From the NCBI GenBank assembly GCA_030697085.1, contig JAUYQT010000779.1:1-5780 (forward strand): a stretch of 5,780 nucleotides of DNA, written 5' to 3'. Shown here in pieces: positions 1 to 5,780 of the stretch. This DNA comes from Azonexus sp. (GTDB lineage Bacteria > Pseudomonadota > Gammaproteobacteria > Burkholderiales > Rhodocyclaceae). Each line of letters begins with the position of its first letter. Position 1 is the stretch's first letter. The notes beneath the pieces were generated by a model that was not told the origin of the DNA, made no database searches, and worked only from the letters and a program-made list of their open reading frames with translations. Position numbers and translations under genes: made by a program.

Positions 1-1774
1 TGAGTTCAACAAGGAAAAGAATTTCCTCAACAACAGACAGCGCGAAGCCAAGACGCTGGCCGCCACGGTTGTCGCGCAATAGTTGATAGAGATAACCAAC
101 GACATCACCGGTCGGCCATAGCTCACAAACCATACTCACAATGCGCGGCATCTCCTCGATAGATTCGGCGCGCGGCGCGACAGGAGCCAGCTCCACATCT
201 TCAAGCACCAGATCAAGCACATGCTCGCCCACCGGTGAGGATGCCAAATCCCATTTCTGAATTTCAACGTTAAAGTTCCTGTTCAGATTCGTGGCAACGG
301 TCTCAAACTCGGCCTTCATGCCCGCCATCCGGTACACGTCCATCAATCGAATCCAAGGCTGCAAGGCCTCCTGCGGACTATTGTCGATATATTCCTGCAA
401 AGCTTGAGCTGCACCTTTAACGCGACCAAACGACAACATGATATCGGCCAGTTCCATGACAGGATTAGCCTCAAAATGCTCGTCAAGCGTCGTTGTGCTA
501 ATTGAAAACACCGAATCAAGCGGTGCTGACGGCGCCCTTTCCACAAGATCAATCTGCCCCTCAAGATCAAGCTCGACATCGACCGGGATGGGCAGTTCGG
601 TGGCCGAAGGCTCAACGTGCAGATCAACGCCTTCCGACACCATTTGTTCATCAATGCGCTGTTGATCCACCTCAATTTCGGGCATTTCAACACTATCGTC
701 ATCCTCAACCAGACGTTGCTGACGCTCACGATAGTTTCGCCACCCCAGCCAACCGCCCAGACCGAGAAGCGCCCCAAGCAGAAGGCCGTAAAGACTCCAT
801 TCGGAAAGCCCGAAAGAAGACTCGGCAACAGGCTCCGGCGGCACAGAATTGGGTTTGGCCGGCGAAGAGGCGGCAGGCGGCGTTTGCGGTGTCACGGCCA
901 AGCTTGGGCTTGCACCTGGCACGTCAACCTGGGAATTACCCGGCTCAATACGCTGCGCAAATTCTGCCGTTCGCTGCTGTAATTCACCAAGCGTGCCTTC
1001 CATCTTGCGCAGCTTTTCTGCCGTCGCCATCTGCGTCGCTACTTGCTCATGCAGGGTGAGCAACATCCGGTATTCAAGGCGAAGAATTTCACGTTGAGCC
1101 TCTTTCGTCTCTACCGTAGTGCCGCTCCAGGAGGAAAGCTCAGTGGCCAAACGCAATGAAGCCTCACCACCATCCATGCCACTAGAGAGCGTCAGACGAT
1201 CCGGCAAGAGCACCGATACTGACGGTTTTACGGCCTTTTTTACGGTTGACCGCAGCAATGTGTTATCAGACTGATCATTCCGCACACGGGGAGAGCGGAC
1301 AGAGCGTGGACTCTCGGCCTTTAGGGGTCGCGACACCTCCCCGACCAAAGGCGCCTCGGCCACCGGGATGGCGACATCCCTGAGTGGCGAGACCAGCAGC
1401 ATATACTCCCGCGAAACCTCAATCCCACAAGTCATCTGCACCGCCAACTGCAATATCGGCTCGCGCAGCGGGATCTCGGAATAAATCTCGAGCATCGGCG
1501 GCGTTGACTTACGAATAGTTATGCTGGCTTTCTTCAGCCAGGGTAGATCGCCCGACGCTGCAGGCTGAACCAAACGAAAACAGCTGGCATCAAGCGTTTG
1601 CCCATCGGCACCGAGAAGCTCGATTTCAAATCTGGGGCGCTCCCCCAGAGCAGGATGGCCGCGCAATTCACCTAAACCAATTGCTGCAACGCTCCCTGAT
1701 AGTGAGCACAAAACAAGCGGCAAGGAAAAGCGAAAAGCAAAACAATTCAACGACCAAACCCCCTGTAACCGCAT
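1..1774 (-). CDS. fimV: FimV-type pilus assembly/polar hub protein (3' end beyond window)
   Basis: An open frame of 591 codons runs from ATG 1774 off the left edge with no stop. Seen in the translation: a signal peptide (about 1-31, ending SGSVAA); a FimV-like periplasmic domain starting IGLGELRGHPALGE (32-45) and running to about 130; a charged linker; a coiled coil at about 224-277; a Pro/Ala-rich linker (284-320); one transmembrane helix (about 326-345); an acidic cytoplasmic segment; and a TPR-like module (about 438-503, MELADIMLSFGRVKGAA) followed by a conserved tail (505-591). FimV/HubP proteins are inner-membrane hubs for type IV pili, twitching and cell polarity. This one is much shorter than the roughly 900-residue Pseudomonas FimV, and I see no LysM motif. 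A TAA lies in frame two codons before ATG 1774, so this is the first possible ATG, but it lacks a Shine-Dalgarno. TTG 1750 is an alternative with GGGGG 8 nt upstream. Family assignment is firm; the exact role is inferred. Confidence 0.85.
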   Translation of the reverse strand, partial: MRLQGVWSLNCFAFRFSLPLVLCSLSGSVAAIGLGELRGHPALGERPRFEIELLGADGQTLDASCFRLVQPAASGDLPWLKKASITIRKSTPPMLEIYSEIPLREPILQLAVQMTCGIEVSREYMLLVSPLRDVAIPVAEAPLVGEVSRPLKAESPRSVRSPRVRNDQSDNTLLRSTVKKAVKPSVSVLLPDRLTLSSGMDGGEASLRLATELSSWSGTTVETKEAQREILRLEYRMLLTLHEQVATQMATAEKLRKMEGTLGELQQRTAEFAQRIEPGNSQVDVPGASPSLAVTPQTPPAASSPAKPNSVPPEPVAESSFGLSEWSLYGLLLGALLGLGGWLGWRNYRERQQRLVEDDDSVEMPEIEVDQQRIDEQMVSEGVDLHVEPSATELPIPVDVELDLEGQIDLVERAPSAPLDSVFSISTTTLDEHFEANPVMELADIMLSFGRVKGAAQALQEYIDNSPQEALQPWIRLMDVYRMAGMKAEFETVATNLNRNFNVEIQKWDLASSPVGEHVLDLVLEDVELAPVAPRAESIEEMPRIVSMVCELWPTGDVVGYLYQLLRDNRGGQRLGFALSVVEEILFLVEL

Positions 1775-1793
1775 TTTTTACGGATTGTAATCA

Positions 1794-2459
1794 TTATTTA
1801 TCGGCTAAATAACGCGAGTCATCGAAGGTTATCACCCACTCGGGTCGATAGACGACAAAAAGTGTCATTATCATGCCGGATAACCAAGCCTCAGAGAAGC
1901 CAAGGAGCAGGAAATAGGGGAAATATTCACTGATCAAATAATCCCACGGATAAGCCCCAGCCAGCGCAAGAAAGCTGGTGATCGAAAAACCAATACAAAT
2001 AACAGTCAGGGCGGCGCTAAAAAAGCCATGAACAAAAATATAGACAAAAAAATGTTTCGGTAAGCAAAAAGAAAATAACCGATAAAACATCTGGCTGAAC
2101 CCGACACCCAGCCCAGCCAACAAAAGCGCATTTACCCCAAAAGCAAGCGGCCCGGCGGCCCCATTAAGCGTGATTCCCGCCATCACCAGCGAAAGTCCAA
2201 TAAACGCCAGACGTGGGCCGAAGCTCAGCGTAAATAGCGTGGCCCCAAGTAAGTGCAAAGTAAGACCGGGCTTGACGCCAGCCTTCAAATTCCAGATGAG
2301 GGTCAACAACACAATCATGCCGAGCCAGACATTTAGCTGTGTTGAATCCTTCAGCCGATGCCAGGGAGCTAACCAAACACTACGAACAAAAAAAAGCAAC
2401 CAGGTGGCCAAAGCCACCCAGTACCAGCCTTCGTCCAGCAATGTATCCGGTAAATTCAC
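1794..2459 (-). CDS. CbiM-like integral membrane protein (putative ECF metal-uptake permease family)
   Basis: A 221-residue, strongly hydrophobic protein with about six or seven membrane segments (roughly 12-30, 43-60, 66-98 as a hairpin, 103-128, 137-165, 178-205). The motif LHLLGATLFTLSFGP (68-82) and the tail motif around YRPEWVITFDD (204-214) resemble the CbiM-like predicted membrane proteins often labelled energy-coupling factor ABC transporter permease. In true CbiM/NikM proteins the N-terminal Met-His and a His in a later helix bind Co or Ni. Here the protein begins MNLP, without His2, but His69 and His144 remain as possible ligands. No CbiQ/CbiN-like or ATPase gene is adjacent, so transport and substrate are unproven. 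The start is GTG 2459, giving the MNLPD N-terminus expected for the family. An overlapping ATG at 2461 is followed at once by TGA in another frame. No close Shine-Dalgarno is visible. It lies 36 bp after etfA and 19 bp before the FimV-like gene. Confidence 0.75.
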   Translation of the reverse strand: MNLPDTLLDEGWYWVALATWLLFFVRSVWLAPWHRLKDSTQLNVWLGMIVLLTLIWNLKAGVKPGLTLHLLGATLFTLSFGPRLAFIGLSLVMAGITLNGAAGPLAFGVNALLLAGLGVGFSQMFYRLFSFCLPKHFFVYIFVHGFFSAALTVICIGFSITSFLALAGAYPWDYLISEYFPYFLLLGFSEAWLSGMIMTLFVVYRPEWVITFDDSRYLADK

Positions 2460-2495
2460 ATGGCTATTCTAGTGCCAGCCTCTGATTCTGTGGCC

Positions 2496-3440
2496 TTAGC
2501 CGACGGCACTGACCAGTTGCGGCACGACTTCAAACAGATCCCCGACCAGCCCGTAATCCGCCACCTGAAAAATCGGTGCGTCCGGATCCTTGTTGATCGC
2601 GACGATGACTTTCGACTCCTTCATCCCGGCCAGATGCTGAATCGCACCGGAGATGCCGACGGCGATATAGAGCTGCGGTGCGACGATCTTGCCGGTCTGG
2701 CCGACCTGATAATCATTTGGCACAAAACCAGCGTCGACCGCAGCACGGCTGGCGCCGAGCGCCGCACCGAGCTTGTCGGCGAGCGGTTCGAGCAGGGTGT
2801 GATAGTTCTCGCCACTGCCCAGACCGCGACCGCCGGAGACGATGATCTTGGCGGCGCCGAGTTCGGGGCGCTCGGACTTGGTCAGTTCGCGGTGGGTTAG
2901 CGTGCTTTGTGCCGTGTCGGCGGCGGTAGCGATGGCTTCAACCGGGGCGCTATTGCCGGAATTTGCCGCATCAAATGCGGTTGACCGCACGGTAATGACT
3001 TTGATCTTGTCGGCGCTTTGTACGGTGGCCAGCGCATTGCCGGCGTAAATCGGGCGGACGAAGGTGTCAGCCGAGACGACGCCGGTGATTTCGGAGATCT
3101 GCGCGACATCGAGCAGCGCGGCGACGCGCGGCAGCAGGTTTTTGCCGAAGGTGGTGGCCGGGGCAAGGATATGACTGTAACCCGGGCTGTAACCCGCGGC
3201 GTGGGCGATGATCAGCGCGCTCAGGTTTTCGGCGGTCTGGTTCTGATAGTGCGCGGCGTCGGCGACTTTGACGCTGGTCACGCCCTGGAGCTGTGCTGCT
3301 TGCTGGGCGGCGCCGCTGCAGGCAGTACCCGCGACCAGGACGTGGATGTCGCCACCGATTTGCTGGGCGGCGGTGAGGGTGTTCAGCGTGGCGGCTTTGA
3401 GGCTTTGCTGGTCGTGTTCGGCAATGACGAGAATGGTCAT
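2496..3440 (-). CDS. etfA: Electron transfer flavoprotein subunit alpha
   Basis: A 314-residue protein, full length for bacterial EtfA. The N-terminal domain (about 1-180) begins [10 protein letters not shown] and has the [16 protein letters not shown] segment. The C-terminal FAD domain (about 195-314) shows the expected nucleotide-binding motifs: SGGRGLGS (202-209), QVGQTGK (245-251), GISGAIQH (262-269), NKDPDAPIF (283-291) and ADYG (294-297). With EtfB it forms the soluble cytoplasmic FAD/AMP heterodimer that carries electrons from acyl-CoA dehydrogenases and related flavoenzymes to ETF:quinone oxidoreductase. ATG 3440 is 2 bp after the etfB stop and has a strong AAGGTGA ribosome binding site inside the end of etfB, which suggests translational coupling. 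Nothing is missing from the active regions. An acyl-CoA dehydrogenase gene might be expected next to etfBA but is not downstream here. Confidence 0.97.
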   Translation of the reverse strand: MTILVIAEHDQQSLKAATLNTLTAAQQIGGDIHVLVAGTACSGAAQQAAQLQGVTSVKVADAAHYQNQTAENLSALIIAHAAGYSPGYSHILAPATTFGKNLLPRVAALLDVAQISEITGVVSADTFVRPIYAGNALATVQSADKIKVITVRSTAFDAANSGNSAPVEAIATAADTAQSTLTHRELTKSERPELGAAKIIVSGGRGLGSGENYHTLLEPLADKLGAALGASRAAVDAGFVPNDYQVGQTGKIVAPQLYIAVGISGAIQHLAGMKESKVIVAINKDPDAPIFQVADYGLVGDLFEVVPQLVSAVG

Positions 3441-3442
3441 GA

Positions 3443-4195
3443 TCAGATCACCTTGGCTTCGTTTTTGAGTTTGTTGACCAATTCGGCGACATCGGCAACG
3501 CGGATGCCGGCGCTACGTTTGGCCGGTTCGGCGACTTTGAGCGTGGTCAGACGCGGCGTGACGTCGACGCCGAGATCGGCCGGCTTGACGGTGTCGAGCG
3601 GCTTTTTCTTGGCTTTCATGATGTTGGGCAGCGTGGCGTAGCGCGGTTCGTTCAAACGCAGGTCGGTACTGACCACGGCCGGCAAGGAGATTTCCAGCGT
3701 TTCCAGGCCGCCATCGATTTCGCGGGTGACGGAGGCTTTGCCGTTGGCGATGACGACTTTCGAGGCAAAAGTGGCTTGCGGCCAGTTTTGCAGCGCGGCG
3801 AGCATCTGGCCAGTCTGGTTGGCGTCATCGTCGATGGCTTGTTTGCCGCAAATGACAAGTTGCGGTTGCTCTTTATCGCACAGGGCTTTGAGTAGCTTGG
3901 CGACGGCGAGCGGCTGTAAATCCATATCGCCACAGTCGACGAGGATGCCGCGGTCGGCGCCGATGGCCATGGCGGTGCGCAGGGTTTCCTGGCAGGCGGC
4001 GACGCCGCAGGAGACGGCGATGACTTCCGTCGCGATGCCGGCTTCCTTGAGGCGCACGGCTTCTTCGATGGCGATTTCGTCGAAGGGGTTCATGCTCATC
4101 TTGACGTTGGCGAGATCGACGCCGCTACCGTCGGCTTTGACCCGGACCTTGACGTTGTAATCAACTACCCGTTTGACGGGGACGAGAATTTTCAT
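3443..4195 (-). CDS. etfB: Electron transfer flavoprotein subunit beta
   Basis: A 250-residue protein of standard EtfB length. It starts [19 protein letters not shown] and has the [17 protein letters not shown] segment (35-51). The AMP-binding stretch [15 protein letters not shown] lies at 116-130. The ETF-beta signature and recognition loop is at about 177-198 ([14 protein letters not shown] then NIMKAKKK), the loop that docks on partner dehydrogenases. The protein binds structural AMP and pairs with EtfA. The frame stays open upstream to ATG 4240, but those 15 extra residues ([15 protein letters not shown]) fall in the intergenic hairpin and are unlike the family. ATG 4195, with AAGGAA 7 nt upstream, gives the canonical N-terminus. 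It is transcribed with etfA and lies 63 bp after the ligase gene. Confidence 0.97.
   Translation of the reverse strand: MKILVPVKRVVDYNVKVRVKADGSGVDLANVKMSMNPFDEIAIEEAVRLKEAGIATEVIAVSCGVAACQETLRTAMAIGADRGILVDCGDMDLQPLAVAKLLKALCDKEQPQLVICGKQAIDDDANQTGQMLAALQNWPQATFASKVVIANGKASVTREIDGGLETLEISLPAVVSTDLRLNEPRYATLPNIMKAKKKPLDTVKPADLGVDVTPRLTTLKVAEPAKRSAGIRVADVAELVNKLKNEAKVI
3448..3454 (-). promoter_or_regulatory. Ribosome binding site of etfA within the end of etfB
   Basis: AAGGTGA on the minus strand, 7 nt before ATG 3440 and overlapping the last codons of etfB. This fits translational coupling of the two ETF subunits. Confidence 0.8.
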
Positions 4196-4202
4196 GGGGG
4201 AC

Positions 4203-4208
4203 TTCCTT
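4203..4208 (-). promoter_or_regulatory. Ribosome binding site of etfB
   Basis: AAGGAA on the minus strand, 7 nt before ATG 4195. It decides the start of etfB against the in-frame upstream ATG at 4240. Confidence 0.8.
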
Positions 4209-4221
4209 TTCCGGACACAAA

Positions 4222-4252
4222 CCCCCGCCGACCAAAGCATGGCGGCAGGGGG
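4222..4252 (-). terminator. GC-rich hairpin between ligase and etfB (weak terminator or attenuator)
   Basis: In the 63-bp gap, CCCCCGCCG (4222-4230) pairs with CGGCAGGGGG (4243-4252) with one bulged A (4247). CC 4232-4233 can pair with GG 4241-4242 to extend the stem. Read on the minus strand, the stem is followed by TTTGTGT (4221-4215), an imperfect U tract, so termination is probably partial. The plus strand has no T tract after it. It could set the ratio of etfBA to ligase transcript or stabilise mRNA ends. Confidence 0.6.
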
Positions 4253-4258
4253 TGCGAA

Positions 4259-5674
4259 TTACTCGATGGCGAGCGCGGAGTTGGCGTGCTGGCGCAGGAC
4301 GTATTTCTGGATTTTGCCGGTCGAGGTCTTCGGCAATTCACCAAACACCACCTGCTTCGGCACCTTGAAACGGGCCAGATGAGCGCGGCAATGCTCGATG
4401 ATTTCCGACTCGCTCGTCGTCACGCCATCCTTCAGTTCAATGAAGGCAGCCGGCACTTCGCCCCATTTTTCATCGGGCTTGGCGACCACGGCAGCGGCGA
4501 TCACTGATGGATGCCGGTAAAGCACATCCTCGACTTCCAGCGAGGAAATGTTCTCGCCACCGGAAATAATGATGTCCTTGGAACGATCCTTGATCTTGAC
4601 GTAACCATCGCTATGGACGACGGCCAGATCGCCGGTATGGAACCAGCCACCTTCGAAAGCTTCCGCAGTCGCCTTCGGGTTCTTCAGGTAACCCTTCATC
4701 ACCAGATTGCCGCGGAACATGATTTCGCCCATCGTTTCGCCATCCCAGGGCACGGGTTCCAGGCTGACCGAGTCACGCACTTCAATCGCTTCCTGCAGGT
4801 GATAACGCACGCCTTGACGACCATTACGGGCAGCGCGCAGGTCGATCGGCAGCTTGTCCCATTCCGGATGCTTGGCGCAGACGGCGGCCGGGCCGTAGGT
4901 TTCGGTCAACCCGTAAACATGGGTGATATTGAAGCCCATCTGCTCGGCGCCTTCGATGATCGCAGCCGGGGGTGCGGCGCCGGCGATCAGGCCGTTGACC
5001 TGATGTTCGATGCCTTCTTTCAACGCGGCCGGTGCGTTGATCAGCATGCCGTACACAATCGGTGCGCCACACATATGGGTCACCTTGTGCGCCTTGATGG
5101 CGCCGAAGATCAACGCCGGATCAACCTTGCGCAGGCAAACACTGGTCCCGGCATTGGCCGCCAGCGTCCAGGGGAAGCACCAGCCGTTGCAATGGAACAT
5201 CGGCAGCGTCCACAAATACACGGCGTGCGGCGGCATGCCCCAGGAAATGATGTTGGAAGCGGCATTCAGGTAAGCGCCGCGATGGTGATAAACCACGCCC
5301 TTCGGGTTGCCGGTGGTGCCGGAGGTGTAATTGAGCGAGATGGCATCCCACTCGTTTTCCGGCAGTTGCCAGGCAAAGTCAGGTTCGCCTTCATTGAGGA
5401 AAGCTTCGTAATCCTTTTCGCCGAGCGCTTCGCCGCCGGTGAATTCCGGGTCGATGATGTCGATGACCAGCGGCTTCGTGCCACCGATCAGAGCCAGCGC
5501 GGCTTTGACCGTGGCGGTGAATTCAGGATCGGTAATCAGTACCTTCGCCTCGCCGTGTTGCAGCATGAAGGCAATGGCTTCGGCATCGAGACGGGTGTTC
5601 AGCGTATTGAGCACGGCGCCGGTCATTGGCACGCCAAAATGGCACTCGAACATCGGCGCGCTGTTGGGCAGCAT
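4259..5674 (-). CDS. Acyl-CoA synthetase (AMP-binding ligase), N-terminally interrupted
   Basis: This 471-residue ORF is the main body of an ANL-superfamily acyl-CoA ligase, which activates a carboxylic acid to an acyl-AMP and then an acyl-CoA. Seen motifs, numbered from Met 5674: P-loop TSGTTGNPKGV (117-127); LPMFHCNGWCFPWT (157-170), typical of medium-chain/AlkK- and DmdB-like ligases; YGLTETYG (254-261); WFHTGDL (344-350); hinge and A8 region DRSKDIIISGGENIS (363-377); and the catalytic lysine K454 in PKTSTGKIQKY. The substrate cannot be told from sequence. The reading frame continues to the right as family-like sequence (VDTVAV then an upstream fragment), but an in-frame TAG at 5693-5695 separates them. 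ATG 5674 is therefore only the first ATG after the stop. It has no Shine-Dalgarno and lies inside the conserved VAVMLPN stretch, so it is unlikely to be the native start. The gene may be a pseudogene, a sequencing error or a read-through case. It lies upstream of etfBA. Confidence 0.9.
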   Translation of the reverse strand: MLPNSAPMFECHFGVPMTGAVLNTLNTRLDAEAIAFMLQHGEAKVLITDPEFTATVKAALALIGGTKPLVIDIIDPEFTGGEALGEKDYEAFLNEGEPDFAWQLPENEWDAISLNYTSGTTGNPKGVVYHHRGAYLNAASNIISWGMPPHAVYLWTLPMFHCNGWCFPWTLAANAGTSVCLRKVDPALIFGAIKAHKVTHMCGAPIVYGMLINAPAALKEGIEHQVNGLIAGAAPPAAIIEGAEQMGFNITHVYGLTETYGPAAVCAKHPEWDKLPIDLRAARNGRQGVRYHLQEAIEVRDSVSLEPVPWDGETMGEIMFRGNLVMKGYLKNPKATAEAFEGGWFHTGDLAVVHSDGYVKIKDRSKDIIISGGENISSLEVEDVLYRHPSVIAAAVVAKPDEKWGEVPAAFIELKDGVTTSESEIIEHCRAHLARFKVPKQVVFGELPKTSTGKIQKYVLRQHANSALAIE

Positions 5675-5692
5675 TACGGCAACGGTGTCAAC

Positions 5693-5780
5693 CTAGCCGA
5701 TAATGCGACCTTTCAAGGCCGAGGCGCGTTGACGGCAACGGTCGTCGCTTTCCTTCCTGGTGTACTGACTGGCGCCCTGA
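5693..5780 (-). pseudogene. 5' fragment of the same acyl-CoA synthetase, ending at an in-frame amber codon
   Basis: In the frame of the ligase, the 28 complete codons before the stop read QGASQYTRKESDDRC (first 15) and then RQRASALKGRIIG, followed by TAG at 5693-5695. This looks like the N-terminal segment of ANL ligases just before the GDTVAVMLPN region, so the fragment and the downstream ORF are one gene split by the stop. The gene starts beyond the right edge. From typical family length (about 540-550 residues, from memory), some 40-50 further N-terminal residues would lie outside the window. Confidence 0.8.

Noticed and set aside
502..1059. Plus-strand open frames of up to 185 codons at 438-1097, and a 161-codon minus-strand frame at 343-828
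   Set aside because: They lie wholly within the FimV-like gene in other frames, have no family-like sequence or ribosome binding sites, and the FimV frame is continuous through them.
1201..1254. T-rich run after a GC stretch resembling a terminator (CGGCCTTTTTTACGG)
   Set aside because: It is coding sequence for a Val-Lys-Lys-Ala-Val-Lys stretch in the FimV linker and has no convincing stem.
1775..1793. ATG at 1793 overlapping the end of the CbiM-like gene
   Set aside because: It is out of frame with the FimV-like gene and reaches a stop after 15 codons with no recognisable product.
2976..2989. Inverted repeat TGCGGTTGACCGCA in etfA; a near copy (CGGTTGACCGCA) at 1243-1254 in the FimV-like gene; resembles part of the Haemophilus uptake word
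   Set aside because: One shared 12-mer is about what chance predicts in a window this size, both copies are in coding sequence (Arg-Ser-Thr codons), and the uptake core AAGTGCGGT is not matched exactly.
3018..3641. Plus-strand open frame of 207 codons across the etfA/etfB junction
   Set aside because: It is antisense to two intact conserved genes in GC-rich DNA; its translation is low-complexity Gly/Val/Arg-rich and resembles nothing known.
4196..4240. 15-codon upstream extension of etfB from ATG 4240
   Set aside because: The ATG falls in the hairpin loop region, the residues are unlike EtfB N-termini, and a good ribosome binding site precedes ATG 4195.

Overview
The window reads as chromosomal DNA from a betaproteobacterium, most likely of the Rhodocyclales (Dechloromonas/Azonexus-like). 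This rests on family resemblance recalled for the compact FimV protein, the CbiM-like membrane protein and the ETF subunits, not on a search. All five recognisable genes lie on the minus strand and are read from right to left. No RNA gene, insertion sequence, CRISPR array or origin was seen.

Right part (5780 to 4259): the acyl-CoA synthetase (AMP-binding ligase) gene enters from beyond the right edge. It is interrupted by an in-frame TAG at 5693-5695. Family-like sequence continues in the same frame on both sides of this codon. What remains downstream is a 471-residue ORF carrying all the catalytic motifs. A 63-bp gap follows, holding a GC-rich hairpin (4222-4252).

Middle (4195 to 2496): etfB and etfA are intact, closely coupled (2 bp apart) and each has a good ribosome binding site. 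They encode the electron transfer flavoprotein that takes electrons from acyl-CoA dehydrogenases. With the ligase they form a fatty- or organic-acid activation and oxidation group, although no acyl-CoA dehydrogenase is in view.

Left part (2459 to 1): a solitary CbiM-like membrane protein (GTG start) is followed, 19 bp later, by a FimV-type protein. The latter has a signal peptide, a periplasmic FimV domain, a coiled coil, one membrane helix and a cytoplasmic TPR-like tail, and runs off the left edge probably a few residues before its end. These two genes look less GC-rich than the etf/ligase part and have no obvious link to acyl-CoA metabolism. They may simply sit downstream, with or without cotranscription.

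The most notable point is the amber-interrupted ligase. Next are the unusual setting and architecture of the FimV-like gene and the orphan CbiM-like protein. I see no convincing evidence of a wholly new system.
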